Made by a program: the position numbers and the translations under genes. The notes under the pieces were generated by a model. The model saw only the letters and a list, made by a program, of their open reading frames with translations, was not told the origin of the DNA and searched no databases. Below, piece by piece: positions 44,755 to 54,818 of a stretch of DNA of 64,000 nucleotides. The stretch spans positions 1 through 64,000 of the forward strand of contig JBEKLQ010000010.1 in assembly GCA_050010115.1 (NCBI GenBank), in the 5' to 3' direction. This DNA is from JAKACA01 sp050010115 (GTDB lineage: Bacteria; Actinomycetota; Acidimicrobiia; Acidimicrobiales; Bog-793). The stretch's first letter is position 1, and every line of letters begins with the position of its first letter.

Positions 44755-46619
44755 GCGCCCTCCGTGCCGCTGCCGGCGTCGTCGATGATCTCGGCATCGA
44801 CGACCTCGTCGTCGGAAGCTCCACCGGAGTGGTCACCCGAGGAGCTGCCACTGGCGCCACTGCCGGCTGTCGAGCCGGACGAGCTTGCCTGCTCGTACAT
44901 CTTCTGGCCCATCTCCTGCGAGGCCCGCTTCAAGGTATCGAGGGCGTTCGTGATCTTCTCCACGTCGGTTCCCTCGAGCGCTTCCTTCACGGCCTTCAAC
45001 GCGTCCTCGACCGGGCGCTTGTCGTCGGCCCCGATCTTGTCCCCCTGCTCGCGGAGGATCTTCTCGGTCTGGTAGACGGTCGTGTCAGCGTCGTTGCGGG
45101 CCTCGGCCTCGGCGCGCCTGCGCTTGTCGTCGGCCGCGTGCTCCTCAGCGTCGCGGACCATCCGGGCGATGTCGTCCTTCGGGAGCGACGACTGACCGGT
45201 GATGGTCATCGACTGCTCCTTGCTCGTCGCGAGGTCCTTGGCCGAGACGTGCACGATGCCGTTGGCGTCGATGTCGAACGCCACCTCGATCTGCGGCTTG
45301 CCTCTCGGGGCCGGAGGAAGGTCGACGAGCTGGAACTTGCCGAGCGTCTTGTTGTACATGGCCATGTCCCGCTCGCCCTGCAGCACGTGGATCTCCACCG
45401 ATGGTTGGCCGTCCTCGGCGGTGGTGAAGATCTCCGAGCGCCGCGTGGGGATCGTCGTGTTGCGCTCGATCAGCCGGTGCGTGATGCCACCCTTGGTCTC
45501 GATCCCGAGGCTGAGCGGGGTCACGTCGAGCAGCAGGACATCTTTCACCTCGCCCTTGAGTACGCCGGCCTGGATGGCCGCGCCGACGGCGACGACCTCG
45601 TCCGGGTTCACGCCCTTGTGGGGCTCCTTGCCCGTCAGACTCAGCACGAGCTCCTGCACTGCAGGCATCCGGGTGGCGCCACCGACAAGGATCACGTGGT
45701 CAAGATCGGCCTTCGTGAGACCGGCGTCGGCGATGGCGGAGTCGAACGGCCCGCGGCACGCTTCGACCAGGTCGTCGGTCAGCTCTTGGAACTTGGCCCT
45801 CGTCAGCTTCAGGTCGAGGTGCTTCGGGCCTTCGTTCGTGGCAGTGATGAACGGCAGGTTGATCGTCGTCTCCTGGACCGTCGAGAGCTCGATCTTGGCC
45901 TTCTCGGCGGCCTCCCTCAGGCGCTGCAGGGCCATCCGGTCGTTCGACAGGTCGACGCCCTCGGTGTCCTTGAACGTCTTCACGAGCCAGTCGATGACGC
46001 GCTGGTCCCAGTCGTCACCTCCGAGGTGGGTGTTGCCGGCGGTGGCCTTCACTTCGAACACGCCCTCACCGATCTCGAGAATCGAGACGTCGAATGTGCC
46101 ACCACCGAGGTCGAACACGAGGACGGTCTGGTCGGCGCCTTCCTTGTCGAGCCCGTACGCGAGGGCGGCGGCGGTGGGCTCGTTGATGATCCGCAGCACA
46201 TCGAGGCCGGCGATCTGGCCGGCTTCCTTCGTGGCGGTGCGCTGGGCGTCGTCGAAGTACGCCGGCACGGTGATCACGGCCTGGGCCACGGTGTCGCCGA
46301 GGAAACCCTCCGCGTCCCTCTTCAACTTCTGCAGGATCCGGGCCGAGATCTCCTGGGGGGTGTACCCCTTCCCATCGATGTCGATCGTCCAGCTCGTCCC
46401 CATCTGACGCTTCACGGACCGGACCGTCCGATCAGGGTTCGTGATCGCCTGGCGCTTGGCGACCTCGCCCACGAGTACCTCGCCAGACTTCGCGAAGGCG
46501 ACGACCGAAGGCGTCGTCCGCCCGCCTTCCGCGTTCGGGATCACGGTCGGTTCCCCAGCTTCCAGGAACGCGACCACCGAGTTCGTGGTCCCAAGGTCGA
46601 TCCCTACGGCCTTTGGCAT
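44751..46619 (-). CDS. dnaK: Molecular chaperone DnaK (Hsp70)
   Basis: 622-residue Hsp70. ATPase domain begins [43 protein letters not shown] and [14 protein letters not shown] are intact. The linker [15 protein letters not shown] and substrate-binding domain follow, with a Ser/Gly-rich tail. A GGAGG site precedes ATG 46619. First gene of dnaK-grpE-dnaJ-hspR-clpB. Note that the opposite strand is open for over 2.5 kb; that is a compositional shadow, not a gene. Confidence 0.98.
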   Translation of the reverse strand: MPKAVGIDLGTTNSVVAFLEAGEPTVIPNAEGGRTTPSVVAFAKSGEVLVGEVAKRQAITNPDRTVRSVKRQMGTSWTIDIDGKGYTPQEISARILQKLKRDAEGFLGDTVAQAVITVPAYFDDAQRTATKEAGQIAGLDVLRIINEPTAAALAYGLDKEGADQTVLVFDLGGGTFDVSILEIGEGVFEVKATAGNTHLGGDDWDQRVIDWLVKTFKDTEGVDLSNDRMALQRLREAAEKAKIELSTVQETTINLPFITATNEGPKHLDLKLTRAKFQELTDDLVEACRGPFDSAIADAGLTKADLDHVILVGGATRMPAVQELVLSLTGKEPHKGVNPDEVVAVGAAIQAGVLKGEVKDVLLLDVTPLSLGIETKGGITHRLIERNTTIPTRRSEIFTTAEDGQPSVEIHVLQGERDMAMYNKTLGKFQLVDLPPAPRGKPQIEVAFDIDANGIVHVSAKDLATSKEQSMTITGQSSLPKDDIARMVRDAEEHAADDKRRRAEAEARNDADTTVYQTEKILREQGDKIGADDKRPVEDALKAVKEALEGTDVEKITNALDTLKRASQEMGQKMYEQASSSGSTAGSGASGSSSGDHSGGASDDEVVDAEIIDDAGSGTEGA

Positions 46620-46703
46620 CTCAAGTCCTCCATCTCTTCGAAACTTGGCTCACGCGGTCCTTCCGCCCAGCCACGCACTCTCGACAGTGAAGAGTGTAAC
46701 AAA

Positions 46704-46724
46704 GTTGAGTCGTTCATTGTCAAG
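46704..46724 (-). promoter_or_regulatory. HAIR-like HspR site overlapping the dnaK promoter
   Basis: On the minus strand CTTGACA-N7-ACTCAAC matches the HspR consensus CTTGAGT-N7-ACTCAAG at 11 of 14 arm positions. It contains the -35 hexamer TTGACA (46718-46723 on the plus coordinate). About 80 bases upstream of the dnaK start. Confidence 0.75.
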
Positions 46725-46742
46725 ATTAGATTCTTTAGTTCT

Positions 46743-47264
46743 TCAGAGACGGTTCAGCCGGTCCAACCCCCGGTAGGCGGCACCCGTGTCGGTGAGAAGC
46801 CCGCTGCGGACGTGCTGGCGGAACTGGTCCATCCCCATGAGGAGCACCTCGAGCCACTCGTGCTCCCCCGGAGTCGGCTCCGCCACCTTCCGGCAGCCCG
46901 TGGCGACGGCCAACCATTGCCGGCGGACCTCCGAGGAGCTGCGCCAGCACGATCCGAAGACCGTGAGGTCGCCTTGGTAGCCCGTCTCCTCGAGGAGCTC
47001 TCGGGCGGCGGCGTCGGTGGGGGACTCGCCCGGGTCGACGAGACCGCCCGGAAGCTCGCACAGGACGCTTCCCGGGCCGGGGCGGTACTGGCGGACGAGG
47101 ATCACCTCGTCGCCGGCCGTCACGGCGACGATCGCCACGATGTCCGGACCTTCGATCAGATCCCAGTCGGCCTCGCTGCCGTCGGACATGCGGTAGGTGG
47201 CGGTCGTGACCTGGACCCATCCCGACGGCCCGGCACGGCTGCGCAACAGCTCCCACTCGAGCAC
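46743..47264 (-). CDS. Nudix hydrolase, ADP-ribose pyrophosphatase-like
   Basis: 173-residue Nudix protein. The box is GGLVDPGESPTDAAARELLEETGY in two pieces: GGLVDPGE and RELLEETGY, with all metal-binding Glu residues. RQYRPGPGSVLCELPGG before the box is typical of ADP-ribose/NDP-sugar diphosphatases. Start is GTG 47264. Divergent from gpmA by about 70 bases; converges toward dnaK's upstream region, its stop ~20 bases from the HAIR-like site. Confidence 0.88.
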   Translation of the reverse strand: MLEWELLRSRAGPSGWVQVTTATYRMSDGSEADWDLIEGPDIVAIVAVTAGDEVILVRQYRPGPGSVLCELPGGLVDPGESPTDAAARELLEETGYQGDLTVFGSCWRSSSEVRRQWLAVATGCRKVAEPTPGEHEWLEVLLMGMDQFRQHVRSGLLTDTGAAYRGLDRLNRL

Positions 47265-47319
47265 CCGTGCACGCTACCGGGCTACCGGTTGCTCGTCACC
47301 GGCGCCGGTGGGCGCCAAC

Positions 47320-47325
47320 TAGCCT
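47320..47325 (+). promoter_or_regulatory. -10 box of gpmA, probable leaderless start
   Basis: TAGCCT lies 8 bases before GTG 47334; no Shine-Dalgarno is visible. Confidence 0.45.
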
Positions 47326-47333
47326 CGCCTGTT

Positions 47334-48080
47334 GTGCCGACGCTCGTCATCCTCCGTCACGGACAGAGCACCTGGAACGCCGAGAACCGTTTCACCGGGT
47401 GGACCGACGTCGACCTGACCGCCAGCGGGGAGGAAGAGGCCAGGGTGGCAGGCCGGCTGATGGCCGCCGAACCGGGGATCGAGTTCGACTCGGTGCACAC
47501 CTCGGTGCTCACCCGAGCCGTCAGGACCGCCAACCTGGCGCTCGACGAGATGGGCCGCAGCTACCTCCCGGTCCGGCGGCACTGGCGGCTGAACGAGCGT
47601 CACTACGGCGCGCTGCAGGGGTTCAACAAGCGCGAGACCGCCGATGAGTACGGAGCCGACCAGGTGAAGATCTGGCGGAGGAGCTACGACTCCCCGCCAG
47701 AGCCCGTCGGTCTCGAGGATGCGAGACACCCGGTCAACGACCCGAGGTACCGTGACGTGCCCCAATCCGTACTGCCGGCGACCGAATGCCTCGCCGACGT
47801 GGTCCGCCGGCTCATGCCCTACTGGGAGGACGTCATCGCACCCGAGCTCATTGCCGACCGGACGGTCCTCGTCGTCGCGCACGGCAACAGCCTCCGGGCC
47901 CTCGTAAAGGAACTCGAGAGCATCTCGGACGCCGACATCGTCGGTCTCGACATCCCGACCGGGTTTCCCAGGGTGTACGACCTCGACGCACGGCTCGGGG
48001 TCATGGGCGCCCGCTACCTCGGCGACCCCGAGGCGGCGAAGCAGGCCGCCGAGGCAGTCGCGCTGCAGGCTGACCGATGA
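47334..48080 (+). CDS. gpmA: 2,3-bisphosphoglycerate-dependent phosphoglycerate mutase
   Basis: 248-residue glycolytic enzyme interconverting 3- and 2-phosphoglycerate. Active-site His in LVILRHGQSTWNAENRFTGW (in two parts: LRHGQSTWN and RFTGWTDVDL), RHWRLNERHYGALQG, and second His in VVAHGNSLRAL. GTG 47334 gives normal family length; the same frame is open far upstream antisense to dnaK but has no coding character there. The ATG of the cyclophilin gene overlaps its stop. Confidence 0.96.
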   Translation: MPTLVILRHGQSTWNAENRFTGWTDVDLTASGEEEARVAGRLMAAEPGIEFDSVHTSVLTRAVRTANLALDEMGRSYLPVRRHWRLNERHYGALQGFNKRETADEYGADQVKIWRRSYDSPPEPVGLEDARHPVNDPRYRDVPQSVLPATECLADVVRRLMPYWEDVIAPELIADRTVLVVAHGNSLRALVKELESISDADIVGLDIPTGFPRVYDLDARLGVMGARYLGDPEAAKQAAEAVALQADR

Positions 48081-48955
48081 GCATCGCCCCGAAGGTCCGT
48101 CCCCCGGGCGACAAGAAGCGGGCAGTCGCCATCGTCGCTGCCCTCGTGCTGGCCGTCGTCGTCCTGACCGTGTTGATCGTCCAGACCGGTGGCAGCCGGG
48201 TAGTCGCCCCGGCCGGTACCTCGACGAGCACGTTGGGGAGCACATCTTCGAGCACCACGCCGACGAGCACCGTGCCTCCGAGCACCTTCGCGCCGCCTTC
48301 CACGGTGGCGTTGGCAACCCAACCCGTAACACCGACCTGCCCGCCGGCAGGTGGGGCACCGAAGCGGGAGGTGCTCTTCTCCAAGGCGCCCCCGGACTGC
48401 ATCGCCAGGACGTCGGTGTGGGACGCCACCTTCCAGACCTCGGTCGGCGACTTCACCGTGCAGATGGTCGCCGCCAAGTCTTACGCAGCCGTGAACAATT
48501 TCGTGTTCCTCGCCGGATGGCACTTCTATGACGGCACGTTCTTCCACCGGATCATCCCCGGTTTCGTGGTGCAAGGCGGCGACCCGACCGGCACGGGCAG
48601 CGGCGGTGCCGGCACCGGCACGGCTGTGCTCGCACGTTACGGCTACCCCGGCTATCAGTTCACCGGCAACACCCCGCCGGCCAGCTGCAAGACGAAGACA
48701 GGCCCCGACTGCTACCAGCCCTACGACTTCGCCATGGCGAACACGGGCAAGCCGACGACCAACACGAGCCAGTTCTTCATCGTGCTGCCAGGTGGGCAGT
48801 CGACGCTCGACACCGAGCCGCTCTACACCGACTTCGGGCACATCATCTCGGGCACCAGCGTCGTCGCCAAGATCGGCTCGGACGGCTCGACGAGCGGCAC
48901 GCCGACGGTGAAGGTGTACGTGACCAAGGTCGTCGTGGCCGAGGTCAAGGCCTGA
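48077..48955 (+). CDS. Secreted or membrane-anchored cyclophilin (peptidyl-prolyl isomerase)
   Basis: 292 residues: cytoplasmic basic start, one membrane helix (about 17-36), a Thr/Ser/Pro linker of ~50 residues, then a cyclophilin domain from about 115. Signatures: FYDGTFFHRIIPGFVVQGGDP (FHRI/QGGDPTGTG) and NTSQFFIVLPGG, with NANPT-like NTGKPTTNTSQFF. Insertions with paired Cys (ASCKTKTGPDC) suggest an extracytoplasmic disulfide. ATGA overlap with gpmA indicates co-transcription, with no obvious functional link. Confidence 0.92.
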   Translation: MSIAPKVRPPGDKKRAVAIVAALVLAVVVLTVLIVQTGGSRVVAPAGTSTSTLGSTSSSTTPTSTVPPSTFAPPSTVALATQPVTPTCPPAGGAPKREVLFSKAPPDCIARTSVWDATFQTSVGDFTVQMVAAKSYAAVNNFVFLAGWHFYDGTFFHRIIPGFVVQGGDPTGTGSGGAGTGTAVLARYGYPGYQFTGNTPPASCKTKTGPDCYQPYDFAMANTGKPTTNTSQFFIVLPGGQSTLDTEPLYTDFGHIISGTSVVAKIGSDGSTSGTPTVKVYVTKVVVAEVKA

Positions 48956-49028
48956 TCCGTCCCGGCTAGGGCCGGCTAGGGCTCGGCCACGGCTCGGCCA
49001 GGGCTCGGCCAGGGCCATCATGCTGGTA

Positions 49029-49061
49029 GTTCACACCCCGTTCACATTCGGGTAACACAGC
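49029..49061. promoter_or_regulatory. Three 11-bp-phased half-sites before amtB (PhoP/GlnR-like)
   Basis: GTTCACA (49029), GTTCACA (49040) and GGTAACA (49051) recur exactly every 11 bases, with AC at the same phase in each. This matches the layout of Streptomyces PHO boxes (GTTCACC direct repeats) and also the AC-N9-AC rule of GlnR. About 130 bases upstream of amtB. The regulator cannot be decided from sequence. Confidence 0.65.
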
Positions 49062-49190
49062 CTTCTCGCCCCACTTACAGCCGCGCAACACCCCCTCCGT
49101 ACGCTGCGTCGAAACCCAAGTAGCTCCTAGGACAACGACGTCCGACGGGCCCGCACCACATGGCCTGACGCCGGTGACCAAGGAGGTTGC

Positions 49191-50959
<1,769 letters not shown>

Positions 50960-50985
50960 CCCTCCCAAAGTCAACGAGGCGCCCG

Positions 50986-51024
50986 GCCGGCGCTCGGGCT
51001 CATTGTCGAGTCCCGGGCGCCGGC
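50986..51024 (+). terminator. Hairpin terminator after amtB-glnK
   Basis: GCCGGCGCTCGGGCTC pairs with GAGTCCCGGGCGCCGGC across a 6-base loop, allowing a bulge and a wobble. No strong T-run. It starts about 27 bases after the glnK stop. Confidence 0.65.
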
Positions 51025-51061
51025 CTGTTGGCGTCCCCATGCTCGCTTAGCGTGGCCGCAG

Positions 51062-51067
51062 TACGCT
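51062..51067 (+). promoter_or_regulatory. -10 box of the cNMP-binding gene, probable leaderless start
   Basis: TACGCT ends 6 bases before ATG 51074, with no ribosome site in between. Confidence 0.5.
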
Positions 51068-51073
51068 GCGGAC

Positions 51074-51505
51074 ATGTCTCCTACCGCCTCGTTCGATTTC
51101 GGAAGCGTGTGGCTCTTCAGCGAGTGCTCTCGTTCGGAGCTCAAGTCCATCTCCAAGAGCGCCGAGACGGTCACGGTGACGGCCGGCACCACCGTGTGCG
51201 ACGAGGGCGAGGTCGGGCAGACCTTCTACTTCATCGTGAGTGGCAAGGCGATAGTGAGCCGCAACGGCCGGAAGACCGCGGAGCTCGGCCCCGGCGGGTA
51301 CTTCGGCGAGCTGGCCCTCCTCGACCGCCTGCCGCGGTCGGCGACGGTCAAGGCTGCGACGGATATGGAGCTGCTGGCCATCTCCCAGAAGGACTTCAAC
51401 CGGCTCCTGACCGAATCCGCCAGCCTGACACGGAAGCTCTTGGTCGCGACCGCCTCGCGCCTGCGCAACGCTGACGCCAAGGCGCTCGGAGCGGCCGTCC
51501 ACTAG
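51074..51505 (+). CDS. Stand-alone cyclic-nucleotide-binding domain protein
   Basis: 143 residues, essentially one cNMP-binding fold (about 15-125): VTAGTTVCDEGEVGQTFYFIVSG in parts, then the phosphate-binding cassette FGELALLDRLPRSATVKA with the Glu and Arg that contact the nucleotide in cAMP receptors. No DNA-binding helix-turn-helix follows, only ~20 residues of helix. Such proteins may act by binding a partner. Placed between glnK and etfD, with no clear context. Confidence 0.85.
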   Translation: MSPTASFDFGSVWLFSECSRSELKSISKSAETVTVTAGTTVCDEGEVGQTFYFIVSGKAIVSRNGRKTAELGPGGYFGELALLDRLPRSATVKAATDMELLAISQKDFNRLLTESASLTRKLLVATASRLRNADAKALGAAVH

Positions 51506-51542
51506 CAACTAGACGTGAGCCCGCGACGGCGTCGCGGGTGGC

Positions 51543-53663
51543 TCAGCTTGCCGGTGGTGGGTCGGTCCGCTCCGCCATCGAGCGCTCGAGGATCTGCGAG
51601 ATGTCGAGCACCGAGACCTCCTCACTGCGATGGCGCTCCTTCACAGCGTCGTCCAACATGATCAAGCAGTAGGGGCATGCTGTCGACACGACGTCGGCGC
51701 CCGTGCCGAGCGCCTCGTCCATACGCTCGAGGTTGACCCGCTTGCCGATCTTCTCCTCGAGCCACATGCGAGCGCCCCCGGCCCCGCAGCAGAAACCCCT
51801 CTCCTTGCACCGATGCATCTCCACTGAGCTCACTCCCGGCACGGCGTCGAGGACCGAGCGCGGCTCGTCGTAGACGCGGTTGTGGCGACCGAGGTAGCAG
51901 GGGTCGTGGTAGGTGACCTTGGCGTCGAACCGCTCGGGCCGGAGCCGCCCATCGGACACGAGGCGGCTCAGCAACTGCGAGTGGTGGAGGACCTCGAAGT
52001 CACCGCCGAGGGCCGGGTACTCCTTGTTGATCGAGTTGAAGCAGTGCGGGCACGAGGCGATCACCTTCTTTACCCCGGCTGACTTGAGCGTCTCCACGTT
52101 CTGCATGGCCTGCATTTGGAAGAGGTACTCGTTGCCGAGCCGGCGAGCCGGATCGCCCGTACAGGACTCAGCCGGACCGAGGATGGCGAAGGTGACGCCC
52201 GCCTGGTGCAGCAGCCGGGCGGTCGACTGCGTCGTCTTGCGGGCACGCTCGTCCAAAGCGCCGGCGCACCCGACCCAGAACAGATACTCGATGTCGTCGG
52301 GGATCGTGTCGGTGACGACGGGGATCTCGAAATCGAGCGCCTCGGTCCACTCGAGGCGCTTGGAGCTGCCGAGGCCCCAGGGGTCGCCCCGGTTTTCGAT
52401 GTTGCGCAGCATCAGTCCGGCCTCGGTCGGGAAGCGCGACTCGATCAACACCTCGTACCGCCGCATGTCGACGATGGCGTCGATGTGCTCGATGTCCACC
52501 GGGCACTGCTCGACGCACGCCCCGCACGTCGTGCACGACCAGAGCACGTCCGGGTCGATCACGCCCGGCACGAGCGTGGGGGCCTGTTCGAGGGCGATGG
52601 CAGCACTCGCTGCCGCGCTCGAAGGCGCTGAGTCGGAAGATCCAGCCCGGCGGGCCGCTGCGCCAACGAGCACACGTCCGGAGCTCTTCAGCAACTCGTC
52701 GCGGAGGCCCATGATCACGAGCTTCGGCGAGAGCGGCTTCCCGGTGTTCCAAGCCGGGCACTGGCTCTGGCAGCGGCCGCACTCGGTACACGTGACGAAG
52801 TCCAGCATCTGCTTCCAGGAGAAGTGCTCGATCTTGCCGGCGCCGAACACCGTGTCCTCGTCCATGTTCTCGACGTCGATCGTCGGCGTCGCGTCGAGAG
52901 CGCCGAGGGCACGGGGCTGGCGGGAGAACACCACGTTGATCGGGGCCATCACGATGTGAAGGTGCTTGGAGTACAGGAGGAAGACGAGGAAGCCCACGAT
53001 GACGATCACGTTCAGGTCCACGAAGATCGTGGACAACGCCTGGTTCGTGGTGACACCGAGCGGGTGTAGGAGGTAGCCGACGGCGTGCGAGGCGAAGGCC
53101 CAGTGACTGTAGGGGAAGTCGGGTACGCCGTTCGTCGAGACGTTCGTCTGCGCGCCGCGGTACAGCAACAGCGTGATGACGACGCCGGCGATGAAAGCGA
53201 GGGTGACCCAGGCGGCGCCGGTGTGCGACCCGTAGAACCGGCTCTCACGGTCCAGTCGCTTCGGCGCGTTCTTCAGCCGGATGACGCTGAACACGGCCAG
53301 GGACACCAGCACCGCGACGGCGAAGAAGTCCTCGATGAAGCCGACGAACGGGTTCGTCCCGATCAGTGGGATGTGGAACGTCGACTGGAACAGGTCACCG
53401 TACGCCTCGATGATCGTGAGGAACAGGACCGTGAAACCCCAGAACGTGAACGCATGGGCGAGGCCTGGGACCGTCCACTTGAGGAGCCGCCGCTGGCCGC
53501 CGACCTCCTTCAACTCGACCTCGGCCTTCTTGCCCCAGCTCGCCAGCCGTTCTGGCGCAGGCTTGCCTGCCGTGATGAGCCGGAACAGGAACCAGAGGCG
53601 TCGGCCCGCGACGACAAGCGCGATGGCAGTCGCCGCCAGCGCGATCGGGTACCTGGTGAGCAC
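51543..53663 (-). CDS. etfD: Membrane Fe-S reductase, EtfD-type (heterodisulfide-reductase-like)
   Basis: About 706 residues. N-terminal membrane part with five or so helices (about 1-260), then two 4Fe-4S motifs, CTECGRCQSQCP and CTTCGACVEQCP, followed by two CCG domains with SCPHCFN, HDPCYLGRHN, CCGAGGARMW and STACPYCLIM. The layout is that of mycobacterial EtfD, which takes electrons from ETF during fatty-acid oxidation and passes them to quinone. GTG 53663 has AGGAGGG just upstream; the frame extends 9 codons further. No etfAB is adjacent. Confidence 0.88.
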   Translation of the reverse strand: MLTRYPIALAATAIALVVAGRRLWFLFRLITAGKPAPERLASWGKKAEVELKEVGGQRRLLKWTVPGLAHAFTFWGFTVLFLTIIEAYGDLFQSTFHIPLIGTNPFVGFIEDFFAVAVLVSLAVFSVIRLKNAPKRLDRESRFYGSHTGAAWVTLAFIAGVVITLLLYRGAQTNVSTNGVPDFPYSHWAFASHAVGYLLHPLGVTTNQALSTIFVDLNVIVIVGFLVFLLYSKHLHIVMAPINVVFSRQPRALGALDATPTIDVENMDEDTVFGAGKIEHFSWKQMLDFVTCTECGRCQSQCPAWNTGKPLSPKLVIMGLRDELLKSSGRVLVGAAARRAGSSDSAPSSAAASAAIALEQAPTLVPGVIDPDVLWSCTTCGACVEQCPVDIEHIDAIVDMRRYEVLIESRFPTEAGLMLRNIENRGDPWGLGSSKRLEWTEALDFEIPVVTDTIPDDIEYLFWVGCAGALDERARKTTQSTARLLHQAGVTFAILGPAESCTGDPARRLGNEYLFQMQAMQNVETLKSAGVKKVIASCPHCFNSINKEYPALGGDFEVLHHSQLLSRLVSDGRLRPERFDAKVTYHDPCYLGRHNRVYDEPRSVLDAVPGVSSVEMHRCKERGFCCGAGGARMWLEEKIGKRVNLERMDEALGTGADVVSTACPYCLIMLDDAVKERHRSEEVSVLDISQILERSMAERTDPPPAS

Positions 53664-53742
53664 GTGCCCTCCTCGGGGAGATGCCGCCACGGCCGGGTGG
53701 ATGGCGGCGGTCGGGCGCGACGCTGCACGCCCTCTGGAGAAT

Positions 53743-54324
53743 CTATTCGCCCGTGCCGACCGACCCGAAATTCTCGAAGTAGCGGCTCGGAGTCGGGCCG
53801 CGCTGGTTCTGGTACTTCGAACCGAGGCCGGCCGAGCCGTACGGAGTGTCAGCCGCCGTCGTCATGCGCAGGAAGCTGATCTGGCCGATCTTCATGCCGG
53901 GGTACACAGTGATGGGAAGGTTGGCGACGTTGGAGAGCTCGAGCGTCAGGTACCCGTCCCACCCAGCATCGACGAAACCCGCCGTCGAGTGGATCAACAA
54001 CCCCAGACGCCCCAGGCTCGACTTGCCCTCCAACCTGCCGACGAGGTCGGCGGGGAGGCGGACGCGTTCGACCGTGGAGCCGAGAACGAATTCGCCCGGG
54101 TGCAGGATGAGCGGGTCGTCCCCGACGGCCTCTACCAGCTCGGTGAGCTCTTCCTGGTTCTCCCGCACGTCGATGACCCGCTGGGTGTGGTTGCGGAACA
54201 CGCGGAAATATCGGTCGACGTGCAGGTCGACCGATGACGGCTGGATGCAGCCTTCGCCGAGCGGGGAGATCCCGATCCGCCCTGCGTCGAGCTCCTCACG
54301 GATGGTCCGGTCCGACAGGATCAT
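53743..54324 (-). CDS. dcd: dCTP deaminase, probably bifunctional (Dcd/Dut)
   Basis: 193 residues. Makes dUTP, and in mycobacteria directly dUMP, from d[50 protein letters not shown] and [11 protein letters not shown] are the core motifs (each read in parts). The [10 protein letters not shown] version and the C-terminus [14 protein letters not shown] match the bifunctional mycobacterial enzyme more than the E. coli one. ATG 54324 gives normal length. Divergent from the merR-ahcY pair by 73 bases. Confidence 0.94.
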   Translation of the reverse strand: MILSDRTIREELDAGRIGISPLGEGCIQPSSVDLHVDRYFRVFRNHTQRVIDVRENQEELTELVEAVGDDPLILHPGEFVLGSTVERVRLPADLVGRLEGKSSLGRLGLLIHSTAGFVDAGWDGYLTLELSNVANLPITVYPGMKIGQISFLRMTTAADTPYGSAGLGSKYQNQRGPTPSRYFENFGSVGTGE

Positions 54325-54383
54325 GCGGGAGCACCCTACTGGCGCCGAACCGAAGGTGCCTCCGACAACATTCTCACGCTCGT

Positions 54384-54389
54384 GGTAAG
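54384..54389 (+). promoter_or_regulatory. -10 box of merR-ahcY, probable leaderless start
   Basis: TAAGGT lies 8 bases before ATG 54398; no ribosome site between. Confidence 0.45.
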
Positions 54390-54397
54390 GTTGGTTC

Positions 54398-54808
54398 ATG
54401 CCCGCTGCGGCCCCTACCCGCGACCTCGCCGGCGGAGGCACGCTCACGATCCACGAGGCGTCCGCCATCACCGGCTGGTCCGCTCGCATGCTCCGCTACA
54501 TCGAGGAGTCCGGCTTGGTCGTCCCGGTGCGGTCGGCAGGCGGCTACCGCCTGTTCGGGCCGGCGGAGCTACAGCGCTTGCGCACGCTGCGCGAGCTCCT
54601 GGAGGAGTTCGGCGTGGAGTTGTCCGAGGTGGGTTTTGCGTTGCGACTCCGTGAGGACCGTTCGTTGCGTGCCGCTCTGGACGCCTGGTTCTCCGCTCAG
54701 GCCGTGCGCCCGGACGAGGTGGCCCCGGCTGAGTGGCTTGCCTTCGAGCAGGAGAAGCACCTGCGGTTGCTGGCCGCAGCGGCTGCTCCGCCGAGACCGA
54801 ATGAGTAA
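54398..54808 (+). CDS. MerR-family transcriptional regulator next to ahcY
   Basis: 136 residues. MerR helix-turn-helix from about 15: [25 protein letters not shown], then [21 protein letters not shown] short effector region follows, with no Cys pair for metal sensing and no known ligand domain. It is closest in spacing to ahcY: its TAA overlaps the AAGGAG ribosome site of that gene. Regulation of S-adenosylhomocysteine turnover is a natural guess but is not shown by the sequence. Confidence 0.85.
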   Translation: MPAAAPTRDLAGGGTLTIHEASAITGWSARMLRYIEESGLVVPVRSAGGYRLFGPAELQRLRTLRELLEEFGVELSEVGFALRLREDRSLRAALDAWFSAQAVRPDEVAPAEWLAFEQEKHLRLLAAAAAPPRPNE

Positions 54809-54818
54809 AGGAGATGGG

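Noticed and set aside
44742..47333. Very long plus-strand open frame antisense to grpE/dnaK, in frame with gpmA
   Set aside because: Its translation lacks family signatures and is Arg/Gly/Asp/Val-biased, as expected for a shadow of a high-GC gene; dnaK and grpE on the other strand are unambiguous. Only the part from GTG 47334 is gpmA.
54340..54818. SAH riboswitch upstream of ahcY
   Set aside because: A merR gene occupies the space to within 11 bases of ahcY, and the short merR leader has no matching structure.
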